This document shows, one piece after another, positions 53,970 through 61,892 of a DNA stretch of 64,000 nucleotides (positions are counted from its first letter, which is position 1; each line of letters opens with the position of its first letter). The stretch lies in NCBI GenBank assembly GCA_017640785.1, contig JAEPPZ010000004.1:190669-254668 (forward strand), written 5' to 3'. The translations under genes were made by a program, and so were the position numbers. Source of the stretch: Balneola sp. Its GTDB lineage: Bacteria > Bacteroidota > Rhodothermia > Balneolales > Balneolaceae. The notes below the pieces were generated by a model. It was not told the DNA's origin and ran no database searches. It saw nothing but the letters and a program-made list of their open reading frames with translations.

Positions 53970-54446
53970 GCTTTCTTGTCTTGGATCTAGATCGTATAAC
54001 GAAGAAGCAGTAGCTTGAACCGTTTTATACCATTCATTTCCATACTTATCATTGATAGTATAGAAATCAGCAAAATCAGGTTTTCTTAGGTTCATCTTCC
54101 ATTCCTGAGTCTTTGATTTAAAAGACGGATCAATATGCATGAGTTCATGGTAAAGCACCATCTCTTTAGTTTTGGTATCAAGCATATCCCATAATTCTCC
54201 TGAAAGCTCTATCAGATAATCGTTACCGGAGTAGTACTTAACTTCCCTAGTTGCTTTCATACACTTTGCAGCTCTCTGTTTTGAGATATTGGGGTAAACC
54301 AAAAAGTAACCGATCTCAGCTGGTCCAAACTCCATATTGTTTTTTGCAATTACATCTTTAGCAATCTTCTCCACTTCGGGAGATTCCATTAATTGTTTAT
54401 CACTTGATGTTACTTCTACCGGCTTCAATAAATCGTTATCGTTCAT
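53955..54446 (-). CDS. Putative zinc metallopeptidase of phage-metallopeptidase type
   Basis: 163 residues. The zinc motif HELMH (LYHELMHIDP, about residues 100-109) matches HExxH, preceded by LSGELWDML, a layout known from the putative phage metallopeptidase family. A C-terminal tail carries charged residues and no signal peptide is seen, so it acts in the cytoplasm. It overlaps the DUF4920 gene by 4 bp, which makes co-expression likely. The gene may have come from a phage. Confidence 0.75.
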   Translation of the reverse strand: MNDNDLLKPVEVTSSDKQLMESPEVEKIAKDVIAKNNMEFGPAEIGYFLVYPNISKQRAAKCMKATREVKYYSGNDYLIELSGELWDMLDTKTKEMVLYHELMHIDPSFKSKTQEWKMNLRKPDFADFYTINDKYGNEWYKTVQATASSLYDLDPRQESKVSL

Positions 54447-54946
54447 TCCTGATTTTTTCTTTCTTTTTGAATAATTACTGTTGATGCTACTATCGAATAC
54501 TCGATTTGCTCTCCTTGTATACTATCAGAGCTTTTTCCGGCGTCTTCAGCATAATGCTTAGCCTTCTCTTCTGATAAAACTTTCTTGCTTAGCTCTCCTA
54601 TAATAGTAACTTCTTTTCCTTCTGAATCAGTTGGAACAAAGAAATCATAATCCTTAAAAGTGATTCGAGCAGAATAATCCCCTTCCTGAGCTATAAAAAA
54701 GCAGCCTTTCTTTTCACATACTTCAGCTATTGATGTGTTAACAACAACTGTAGAACTTTTTTCATCGTCCGTTAAAACTTCGGTAAGTGATTTAGGCTTT
54801 TCATATTCCTCTATATTGGTGCCATAAATTTCAAAATTATCTGTAACCCGGACAGGTTCAGAGAGTTTGATTACTTTCTTTGTGTCTTGAGCGAAGACAC
54901 TCGATCCCATAAGAATCGTTAATACAAGTATGGATAATGTTTTCAT
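54443..54946 (-). CDS. DUF4920 periplasmic protein
   Basis: 167 residues with a signal peptide (SILVLTILMGSSVFAQ). The DUF4920 signature is visible: VNTSIAEVCEKKGCFFIA and ITFKDYDFFVP, with two conserved Cys that may bind metal or form a disulphide. The fold is OB-like. The function is unknown; members are common in Bacteroidota and relatives. Its 3' end overlaps the metallopeptidase gene. Confidence 0.88.
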   Translation of the reverse strand: MKTLSILVLTILMGSSVFAQDTKKVIKLSEPVRVTDNFEIYGTNIEEYEKPKSLTEVLTDDEKSSTVVVNTSIAEVCEKKGCFFIAQEGDYSARITFKDYDFFVPTDSEGKEVTIIGELSKKVLSEEKAKHYAEDAGKSSDSIQGEQIEYSIVASTVIIQKERKNQE

Positions 54947-54995
54947 AAAAATCCTTTATTAATTGTTGAAATGAAAATACTAATTAAGCTATCAA

Positions 54996-55463
54996 TTGTT
55001 AACCTTGATTATTAATTATTCTATATTAAGTGATACATCAATTTTTAAATACTTTGTATTGAAAGCTTTTTTTTCTGCAGTTTTTGGTTTCGGATTTGGT
55101 TTATTTGTTGAAGGCTTTTCCCGGATTATCATTTCATTTTTTCACAAACAAGAATTCTACTTTTTTGGAATAGAGTCTTTACCGGGTTTTTCATGGATAC
55201 TTATTATTTATATCGTTTCATTTATGGCAACCTGGCTTGGAGTTATGTTAGCGATGAGCATGGCTGATCCGAACTCTAAAAAAGCATTTTATGTCATTAC
55301 CTCCTTGATCGGTTTTTGGATAATTTTTCAAACTTTGGCATCAATCAAAGTAGTTCCGTTATGGTATTTAATGACGTTTCCAATTACTTCTCTTCTTGGT
55401 TTATTTACAGCAAAATTCACATACAATCTTAATAAAACTCACAATGCGTCCTCTGATTCTTAG
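54996..55463 (+). CDS. Four-helix membrane protein, unknown
   Basis: 155 residues with four hydrophobic segments: about 22-45, 68-92, 98-118 and 122-142. The start is uncertain: a TTG at 54996 (MLTLIINYS) is the furthest, and no in-frame ATG lies near the N-terminus. It has no recognisable motif. The 3' end overlaps the sialidase-like lipoprotein start by 20 bp, so they may be coupled. Confidence 0.55.
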   Translation: MLTLIINYSILSDTSIFKYFVLKAFFSAVFGFGFGLFVEGFSRIIISFFHKQEFYFFGIESLPGFSWILIIYIVSFMATWLGVMLAMSMADPNSKKAFYVITSLIGFWIIFQTLASIKVVPLWYLMTFPITSLLGLFTAKFTYNLNKTHNASSDS

Positions 55464-56655
55464 CATCTTTTTATTGATAGCTTTAAACTGTACATCTAAC
55501 AATGACTATTCAGTTAAGGAATTCACATCTCCAAGTGGTGAAAATGCTTCTTTACCGCGACTTTTTACTGATAACACCGGAACTGTATTTCTCAGTTGGG
55601 TTGAATCTAAAGGAGATACCTCTTCCCTGTTTTATTCTTCACTTGATAATGATCAATGGTCAAAGCCAAAACTCATCGCTAAATCTGATAGTTGGTTTGT
55701 AAACTGGGCAGATTTCCCTTCAGTAATTGGCAAAGATGGAAAAGCAGTAGCTGCACATTGGCTACAAAAAGTTCCGGGTGGCACTTACGCTTATAATGTC
55801 AACATCGTCGGTTCTGCTAACGACTGGGAAACCGTACTTACCCCTCATAAAGATAATACACCAACCGAGCATGGCTTTGTAAGCATGACTCCAGCTTCTG
55901 ATACTACATTTTTGAGTATCTGGTTAGATGGCAGGAATACAGCCGGTTCCGGTGGACATGATAGCCATACTTCAGACTTGTCTTCAGCAATGACTTTGAG
56001 GTCAGCATTCATTAATAGTGATTTAAAGGTTGAAGAAAGCTTCTTAATTGATGCAAGTGTATGTGATTGTTGTGGGACATCAGTTGTACAAACACAAAAT
56101 GGATTTATAACAGCATATAGAAACCGAACCGAAAACGAAATTCGAGACATATATATTTCTCGTTATATGAACGGTAAATGGGAAGAGCCCGCTTCAGTTC
56201 ATGATGATAATTGGGAGATAGCAGCATGCCCTGTAAACGGCCCTGCAATAGACGCACAAGGTCAAACAGTTGCAGTTGCATGGTATACAGGTGCTAATGA
56301 TATATCTAAGGTTAAAATGGCCTTTTCTTATGATGAAGGAAAATCATTTGAAACGCCCGTATTGCTAGATAACGGAAACCCACTTGGAAGAGTCGATGTC
56401 GAGTTCATTTCAAATGATGAAATACTGGTGAGTTGGATGGAAAGAAATATGGAAGATCGTTCTAAAGCATCTTTTGTAGCAAAGAAGATCACTACAGATG
56501 GAGAAATTCAGAAAGAATTTGAATTTTCTTTAATGGAATCGAGCAGAAAAAGTGGGTTCCCACAAATAAGCAGCTATAAAAATTCAATTATAGCTGCTTG
56601 GGCTGATGTAAGCGATCAGAACTCTTCTAAAATTAAAGTGGCTATTCTAGAATAA
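55444..56655 (+). CDS. Lipoprotein with sialidase-like beta-propeller
   Basis: 403 residues from ATG 55444 (MRPLILSIFLLIALNC), since the lipobox LIALNC needs this start; the frame extends upstream to 55396. The mature part has repeated blades with Asp-box-like and SW patterns (TVFLSWVESKGDTSSLFYSS, VAVAWYTGANDISKVKM, ILVSWMERNMEDRSK), as in BNR/sialidase-like propellers. An odd CDCCGTSVV cluster sits near the middle (about residue 205) and may bind metal. No catalytic sialidase set is evident. It ends overlapping the convergent alkaline phosphatase gene by 14 bp. Confidence 0.72.
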   Translation: MRPLILSIFLLIALNCTSNNDYSVKEFTSPSGENASLPRLFTDNTGTVFLSWVESKGDTSSLFYSSLDNDQWSKPKLIAKSDSWFVNWADFPSVIGKDGKAVAAHWLQKVPGGTYAYNVNIVGSANDWETVLTPHKDNTPTEHGFVSMTPASDTTFLSIWLDGRNTAGSGGHDSHTSDLSSAMTLRSAFINSDLKVEESFLIDASVCDCCGTSVVQTQNGFITAYRNRTENEIRDIYISRYMNGKWEEPASVHDDNWEIAACPVNGPAIDAQGQTVAVAWYTGANDISKVKMAFSYDEGKSFETPVLLDNGNPLGRVDVEFISNDEILVSWMERNMEDRSKASFVAKKITTDGEIQKEFEFSLMESSRKSGFPQISSYKNSIIAAWADVSDQNSSKIKVAILE

Positions 56656-57805
56656 GAGGAAACTCACCAAAGTTCATTAATTCGGCAATTTTAATTCCAA
56701 TATCTGTGTTGTCATGCCATCCGGTGAACTGAATTGCATTGGGTCCATAAGCCATTAAGGCTACGGGTACTCCGGTGTGATAATCAGTAACCCATTCAAC
56801 TTTTAGCTTATGAGGATCATCTGAGGCTGTCATCATTGTCATACCACCTGTTTCATGATCTGCAGTAAGTACTACCAAAGTTTCGCCATCTTTCTCTGCA
56901 AATTCTAAAGCAGCATTAACTGCATCATCAAAGTCTTTCATTTCACGAATCACATACTCAGCATCGTTACCATGACCTCCCCAATCAATTTGACTGCCTT
57001 CAACCATCAGGAAGAAACCTTTTTCATTTGATTCTAATTTAGAAATAGCTGTATTCGTCATCTCTTGCAAGGTAGGAGTTCTGTTCTCACTTTCGATTCC
57101 GGAATTAGCAAAAAGCCCTAAGATCTTACCTGTTTTAGAGTTTTGCATCTCCTCTGCTGTTGAAACATATTCATATCCATTGGTCTCAAATTCCTCAATT
57201 ATATTTCTGTCATCTTTACGTGAGCTTCCTTCTTGATCCTGAGGGATAAAGAACTCTCTTCCACCACCCAGAAATACATCATTTCCGGAATTCACATATT
57301 GTTCAGCAATTTCATTCTGACTTCCTCTTGAACGCACATGAGCAGCAAAGCTGGCAGGAGTAGCATGAGTAATGGTAGAAGTTGCAACCAATCCTGTGCT
57401 CATTCCTTTTTCCTTAGCTAGTTCCAATAGTGTTTTACAGTGAGAACCATCGGGTAAATAAGCTATCATTCCATTATCTGTTTTCATACCACAAGAATAA
57501 GCAGTAGCTCCGGCGGCGGAATCAGTAATTAAAGAACTGGAAGATTGCGTTTTTACGATACCTGTAACAGGCATTTTTTGTAAGTTCAAATAGCCATCCG
57601 GTCCTACTATATTTAATTGACCTGAAGAGATTTGTGCTAATCCGGTTCCATCTCCAATTAACAAGATCACATTCTTGATCTTAGTTTCATTTACCATTGG
57701 TAAACGTTCCGTATTTGAGGTACTGGTTTTAACTACTTCAACTTCCTGGCTTTTAGTACATGCAAAGCTAAAAAGTACAATTATTAGTATGCTTTTCAAT
57801 TTCAT
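56642..57805 (-). CDS. Alkaline phosphatase lipoprotein
   Basis: 387 residues. Lipobox VLFSFAC (Cys about residue 16). The alkaline-phosphatase core is complete: metal Asp in LIGDGTG, nucleophile Ser in TDSAAGATAYSCG, GSQIDWGGHGND, TADHETGGMT and the His in YHTGVP. It frees phosphate from organic esters in the periplasm or on the surface. The sequence is shorter than E. coli PhoA and of the PhoA/PhoB type found in marine bacteria. No Pho box could be picked out. Confidence 0.92.
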   Translation of the reverse strand: MKLKSILIIVLFSFACTKSQEVEVVKTSTSNTERLPMVNETKIKNVILLIGDGTGLAQISSGQLNIVGPDGYLNLQKMPVTGIVKTQSSSSLITDSAAGATAYSCGMKTDNGMIAYLPDGSHCKTLLELAKEKGMSTGLVATSTITHATPASFAAHVRSRGSQNEIAEQYVNSGNDVFLGGGREFFIPQDQEGSSRKDDRNIIEEFETNGYEYVSTAEEMQNSKTGKILGLFANSGIESENRTPTLQEMTNTAISKLESNEKGFFLMVEGSQIDWGGHGNDAEYVIREMKDFDDAVNAALEFAEKDGETLVVLTADHETGGMTMMTASDDPHKLKVEWVTDYHTGVPVALMAYGPNAIQFTGWHDNTDIGIKIAELMNFGEFPLILE

Positions 57806-57858
57806 TTTTTTGGTATTTTTTAAGTGAAATTAGAGTATTAAGATTAACAGAATATAAA

Positions 57859-59415
57859 CTACTTAGGAAGTTTAGGAATAAAAGATTTAATAAGCCCCCA
57901 AATTCCTTTTGATGGTTTGCGCACCTTTTGCTTTCTGTCCTTTGCTTTTTCAATTCGGTCAGGCCGGTCTTGCTTACTCCATAATTCAGGTTTTTTCTTC
58001 TCCTTCTCTTTCTTCTTCTTGTCTTCCTTTTTATTGGGCTTTGTTTTCTTCTTTAACTTGACCTCAATTTTTTTCTTCTCAGCTTTTTTTGGTTCAGAAG
58101 CTTTTTTCGTAGGTTTTTCAGACTTCTGAGCTTTGTTCTTAAGTTCAACTTTAATCTTTCCGTCCTTATCCGTTGAAATTACAACAGTCTCTTTTTCAGC
58201 ATTAATAGGTTTAGTACCATCAGAGATCTTATTGTTTGGCTTAGTCTGCGGCTTTTTGGCAGGCTGAGTTTTGGGCTTTGGAGATTCTTCTTTTGAAGAT
58301 TTCTTTTCTTCCGGCAAATCAAGAATTTTAAGGTCGTCTCCTACTTTTTTCTTTATAGGGTCAAAATATTTCTCATCTGCTTTGCTTACCAAAGTAATTG
58401 CAATTCCTTCCTTATCATATCGGCCGGTTCTTCCACACCTGTGGATATAGTCTTCAACAGCTCTTGGTACATCATAATTGATGATAACCGAAACATTATC
58501 AATATCAATTCCTCTGGCTAAAACATCAGTAGCCACAATAACAGGAACCGTTCCGTTTTTAAAAGCTCTTAATGAAGCTGTTCTTTCTTCCTGAGATCGG
58601 TCTCCATGGATACTGCCTGCATTGATGCCCTTTTTCTTCAGCGCTCTTTCTAATTCATTTGTTCCCTTTTTGGTTGCAGAGAATATAATGCAAGAGGTCC
58701 AGTCAAGCTCATCTAATAGGTCTTGAACAGCTCCTAATTTCTTTCTTGGAGGAGCTTGATATGCTCTTTGATCTACTTGTTTCGAAGTTGTAGAAACTTC
58801 TATTTCAATTTTGATCGGATCCTCCATCACACTTTTCATAAGCTTTTGAAGCTCTTTGGGCATTGTAGCTGAAAAAAGCATGGTATGGCGTTTCTTCGGA
58901 AGCTTATCAATAATGTGATTTACATCAGGAAGAAAACCCATATCAAGCATTCTGTCTGCTTCATCAAGTACCAAAAAATTGATATTACTGAAATCAACAT
59001 CCAACACTTTCATTTGATCGATAAGTCTTCCTGGAGTTGCAACAATAATATCAACACCGGCTCTTAAAGCGTTTGCCTGTCTTGAAAAATCCTCACCTCC
59101 GATAATAGTAGCGGAACTTATTCCACAATGATAACCTAAAGCAAAAATCTGCTCATCAATCTGCTGAGCTAATTCTCTTGTTGGTGATAGTATTAATGCT
59201 TGAGTCCCTTTTGATGGATTTCGAAGTATTAATTCAATAATTGGTATTACAAATGCTCCGGTTTTACCGGTACCGGTTTGTGCCGCTCCTAAAATGTCCT
59301 TGCCTTTTAAGGCTTCCGGAATGCTTTGTTCCTGAATGGGAGTTGGTTCTGAATAACCAATATCGTTTAATCCCATCTGAAGAGACTCATGGAGCTCAAA
59401 ATCTTTAAATGTCAA
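57859..59415 (-). CDS. DEAD-box RNA helicase (RhlE type) with lysine-rich tail
   Basis: 518 residues from a TTG start at 59415. The first 370 residues carry motifs Q (PTPIQEQS), I (AQTGTGKT), Ia (PTRELAQQ), II (DEAD), III (SAT), IV-VI (HRCGRTGR). Residues about 370-518 are low complexity and strongly basic (KKIEVKLKKKTKPNKKEDKK), well beyond the helicase core, and probably bind RNA or ribosomes. It is likely active in ribosome assembly or cold adaptation. It is divergent from the FKBP lipoprotein. Confidence 0.92.
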   Translation of the reverse strand: MTFKDFELHESLQMGLNDIGYSEPTPIQEQSIPEALKGKDILGAAQTGTGKTGAFVIPIIELILRNPSKGTQALILSPTRELAQQIDEQIFALGYHCGISSATIIGGEDFSRQANALRAGVDIIVATPGRLIDQMKVLDVDFSNINFLVLDEADRMLDMGFLPDVNHIIDKLPKKRHTMLFSATMPKELQKLMKSVMEDPIKIEIEVSTTSKQVDQRAYQAPPRKKLGAVQDLLDELDWTSCIIFSATKKGTNELERALKKKGINAGSIHGDRSQEERTASLRAFKNGTVPVIVATDVLARGIDIDNVSVIINYDVPRAVEDYIHRCGRTGRYDKEGIAITLVSKADEKYFDPIKKKVGDDLKILDLPEEKKSSKEESPKPKTQPAKKPQTKPNNKISDGTKPINAEKETVVISTDKDGKIKVELKNKAQKSEKPTKKASEPKKAEKKKIEVKLKKKTKPNKKEDKKKKEKEKKKPELWSKQDRPDRIEKAKDRKQKVRKPSKGIWGLIKSFIPKLPK

Positions 59416-59542
59416 AGTGCTAAATTTCTTAAAAGTTCTAAATCATATAAATATACACAGAAAGTACGGAATATATATTCCACTTTGGTGGTATTTTCCT
59501 TTACTTTTAGTACAGAATTTAAATATCAATCAAAAAAATACT

Positions 59543-60241
59543 ATGACTTTTAAAAATTCATCGAGATTAGCCCTGTTTTTAGTTTTAATAGTTGGCTTAG
59601 CTTGTGACAATTCAAGTAATACATCCATTAACAAAAATACAGACCTTTCTTCAGCTCAGGATAGCATAAGTTTTGCTTTAGGATATCAAAATGGAGATTT
59701 CTTTGCTCGTGAAGGAGCTACAGAATTTAGCTATGATGCATATATAGCTGGTTTTATTAATGGAGTAGAACAAACAGAAACGCTGGACCAGGCAACAAGA
59801 AACTCATTGATTAATGACTTTAGAATTCAATTAACAGTTGCGCTAAAAGAAAAGAACCGTTTGGAAGGTGAGGCTTTCTTAGCTGAGAACAAAACTAAAG
59901 AAGGTGTAATGGAAACTGAATCCGGCCTACAATACAAAGTGATTGAAGAAGGTACGGGAGTCTCTCCAGATCCTGAAAATACAGTTGTTGTTCATTATGA
60001 AGGCACATTCATTGATGGCGAAAAATTTGACAGTTCATATGATCGAGGTCAGCCTTATGAGTTACAATTAAATAGATTTGTTAGAGGTTTCACAGAAGGT
60101 GTAGCCTTAATGAAAGAAGGTGCAACATATATGCTATATATACCTTCTGATCTTGCTTATGGTGAGAACCCTAGACCAGGCGGACCAATAAAGCCTAATA
60201 GTACCTTAATTTTTAAAGTAGAATTAATTTCTGTGAAGTAA
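59543..60241 (+). CDS. FKBP-type peptidyl-prolyl isomerase lipoprotein
   Basis: 232 residues from ATG 59543, chosen because MTFKNSSRLALFLVLIVGLAC gives a correct lipobox; the frame is open back to 59417. An FKBP N-terminal dimerisation region (about 40-120; ALGYQNGDFFAREGA) precedes the FKBP core (about 130-232: SGLQYKVIEEGTG, VVHYEGTFIDGEKFDSS, RGFTEGVALMKEGATYMLYIPSDLAYGE). It folds envelope proteins. A strong terminator follows at 60258. Confidence 0.9.
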   Translation: MTFKNSSRLALFLVLIVGLACDNSSNTSINKNTDLSSAQDSISFALGYQNGDFFAREGATEFSYDAYIAGFINGVEQTETLDQATRNSLINDFRIQLTVALKEKNRLEGEAFLAENKTKEGVMETESGLQYKVIEEGTGVSPDPENTVVVHYEGTFIDGEKFDSSYDRGQPYELQLNRFVRGFTEGVALMKEGATYMLYIPSDLAYGENPRPGGPIKPNSTLIFKVELISVK

Positions 60242-60257
60242 ATCCTATTTATAAAAG

Positions 60258-60290
60258 AAAAGCCCGTGATCTAAGATCACGGGCTTTTTT
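60258..60290 (+). terminator. Intrinsic terminator after FKBP gene
   Basis: AAAAGCCCGTGATC (60258-60271) pairs perfectly with GATCACGGGCTTTT (60275-60288), loop TAA, followed by further Ts. Being symmetric, it can also close the leftward alanine-rich lipoprotein gene that ends at 60311. Confidence 0.93.
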
Positions 60291-60310
60291 ATTGTCTTTT
60301 ATTCAGCTAG

Positions 60311-61609
60311 TTATGAAGCAAGGTTTGTAAGTATAATTATACTTGTTACCGCTTCAAGATTAGCTTCGCTCATTGAAGTTGTGCTTGCATTATCATCTGA
60401 AGTTGATTCAACATCACTGAAGAACGTTGCAAAGATATTCAATGCAAGGTCAGCTGAAGTCGTGCTTGAAATAGCATTCTCAAATATTGTTTTTGCACCA
60501 GTCTGAGAGTTTATCTCTGTATTAACACTGATCACAAAGTTAGCTTCTACTGAAGAATCACTTTCCATAACTGTTTGAACTTCTTCCTGATACTCTTCAA
60601 AAGCAGCTTCTACGTCAGCTTTTACACCTACAGCTGTTTTTAGTGCAGCCTTAAGCGTTACACCAGCGTCTGCAATTGCTTGTTTAGAATCATCAGACAT
60701 TTCAGAAGCTTCAGCTTCAGCTCTTACAGCAGCATCAATTGCAATACCGGCCATAATAGAAGTTTGAGTTCTTACTGAGTTTTCAACTTCTTCAGAAGCA
60801 GAACTTATGTTATTGATCATTACTCTTCCCCAAACTTCGATAGCTTGAGCAGCTTTATCAGCTTCAACACCAGCACTTACAAAAGCATTTGCTGTTGTTT
60901 CTATGAATAAATCATAAGCTTCGGTTTCAGCTTCAGTTGAACTTGCTGCTTCTAGATCTGCTTCAAGACGTGCTTGAGCATCTGCAAGTATTTCAAGTGT
61001 AGCTTCATACTTTTCTTCACCGTTATCTTCTACTTCATTTGCAAAGAAATCAGCTCTTGCTTCAGCAGAACTTGCTAAAGAAGTAGCAAATTTAGATGCT
61101 AATGATGTATTACTTCTCACTTCACTCTCGTTTGCTGCGGTAACCATAGTCTCAATATCAGACTTAGTTACAAGGTCAGCATCGCCTTGAGCTACTAGCC
61201 TTGCAAAAACATTACTCTCTGCAGTTGATTCGTTATCAATAGGCTTCAGAAGGATTGTTTGTCCATTTTCTACATTAGCAGAAAGGAAACCCATCGCTTC
61301 TGATCCATTATTTTCTGCAACTACAACAAAATTTTGTACTGCATTTGCATCAAATGAAAGAGAAAAATCACCGTTTGCATCGGTAGTGGTTTCTGCTCCA
61401 TCAATTGTATTGATAGAACCATTTGAGGTTACAGTTGCCATTGTTACTACTGTGCCCTCAGGTAGTGCTTTGGCATTAGATTGAGACTGTTCAACATTAC
61501 CATTCACGGTAGCTGAATCAGAATTATTATTACTGTCTGAGCAAGCAAAGCCAAAAACTGCAAGCATCAGAATCATTATTGGGTATTTATAAAATTTGTT
61601 AGTCAACAT
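60311..61609 (-). CDS. Alanine-rich helical lipoprotein, unknown family
   Basis: 432 residues. Lipobox AVFGFAC (Cys about residue 23) followed by S/D/N-rich residues. About residues 32-125 form a beta domain (LPEGTVVTMATVTSNGSINT, DANGDFSLSF), and about 130-410 are alanine- and glutamate-rich helices (EKYEATLEILADAQARLEAD). The helical part contains almost no aromatic residues. I do not recognise it; a stalk-like or surface spacer structure is likely. Confidence 0.68.
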   Translation of the reverse strand: MLTNKFYKYPIMILMLAVFGFACSDSNNNSDSATVNGNVEQSQSNAKALPEGTVVTMATVTSNGSINTIDGAETTTDANGDFSLSFDANAVQNFVVVAENNGSEAMGFLSANVENGQTILLKPIDNESTAESNVFARLVAQGDADLVTKSDIETMVTAANESEVRSNTSLASKFATSLASSAEARADFFANEVEDNGEEKYEATLEILADAQARLEADLEAASSTEAETEAYDLFIETTANAFVSAGVEADKAAQAIEVWGRVMINNISSASEEVENSVRTQTSIMAGIAIDAAVRAEAEASEMSDDSKQAIADAGVTLKAALKTAVGVKADVEAAFEEYQEEVQTVMESDSSVEANFVISVNTEINSQTGAKTIFENAISSTTSADLALNIFATFFSDVESTSDDNASTTSMSEANLEAVTSIIILTNLAS

Positions 61610-61703
61610 ATTTAGTTGTTTTGTTTTGATTAACTACTCTCTTGAACAAGCTATAGTCCAAGTTGTTCCGAATAAGGGATTAATTTTTTTTAAACATCCT
61701 ATG

Positions 61704-61892
61704 TTGAGTTATAGTCGTATGCTTTATACTAGATTATATTCATCTCATAATTAAGAATTTCTAAGGGATTTAATCCCTTAAATACCTGATATTAAAATAG
61801 GAGATCAGATATCATCCAATCTCCTATGAATACGTTGGCTTTTTCGGGGTACAATCAGAAAGCTGTAGCGCATATGCGTTACGGCTTTTTTT
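61704..61892 (+). ncRNA. Candidate small RNA with promoter and terminator
   Basis: TTGAGT (61704-61709) and TATACT (61725-61730) are a possible promoter with 15-bp spacing. Behind it, hairpins form at 61762-61780 (TAAGGGATT / AATCCCTTA), 61799-61825 (AGGAGAT / ATCTCCT) and 61859-61888, the last with a 14-bp stem and T-run. No rightward gene lies here: the neighbours at 61609 and 61891 are both leftward. The final hairpin may instead be the recBCD operon terminator. Confidence 0.4.
61859..61888. terminator. 14-bp hairpin below recD
   Basis: AAAGCTGTAGCGCA pairs with TATGCGTTACGGCTTT nearly without fault (one T-G and one G-T pair). On the plus strand it is followed by TTTT; on the minus strand only by CTGATT. 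It lies 3 bp below the recD stop, so it may end that operon despite the weak T-run, and is better placed as a plus-strand terminator. Confidence 0.65.

Noticed and set aside
57917..58129. Rightward Phe/Ser-rich open frame
   Set aside because: It is the complement of the lysine-rich helicase tail and has no independent support.
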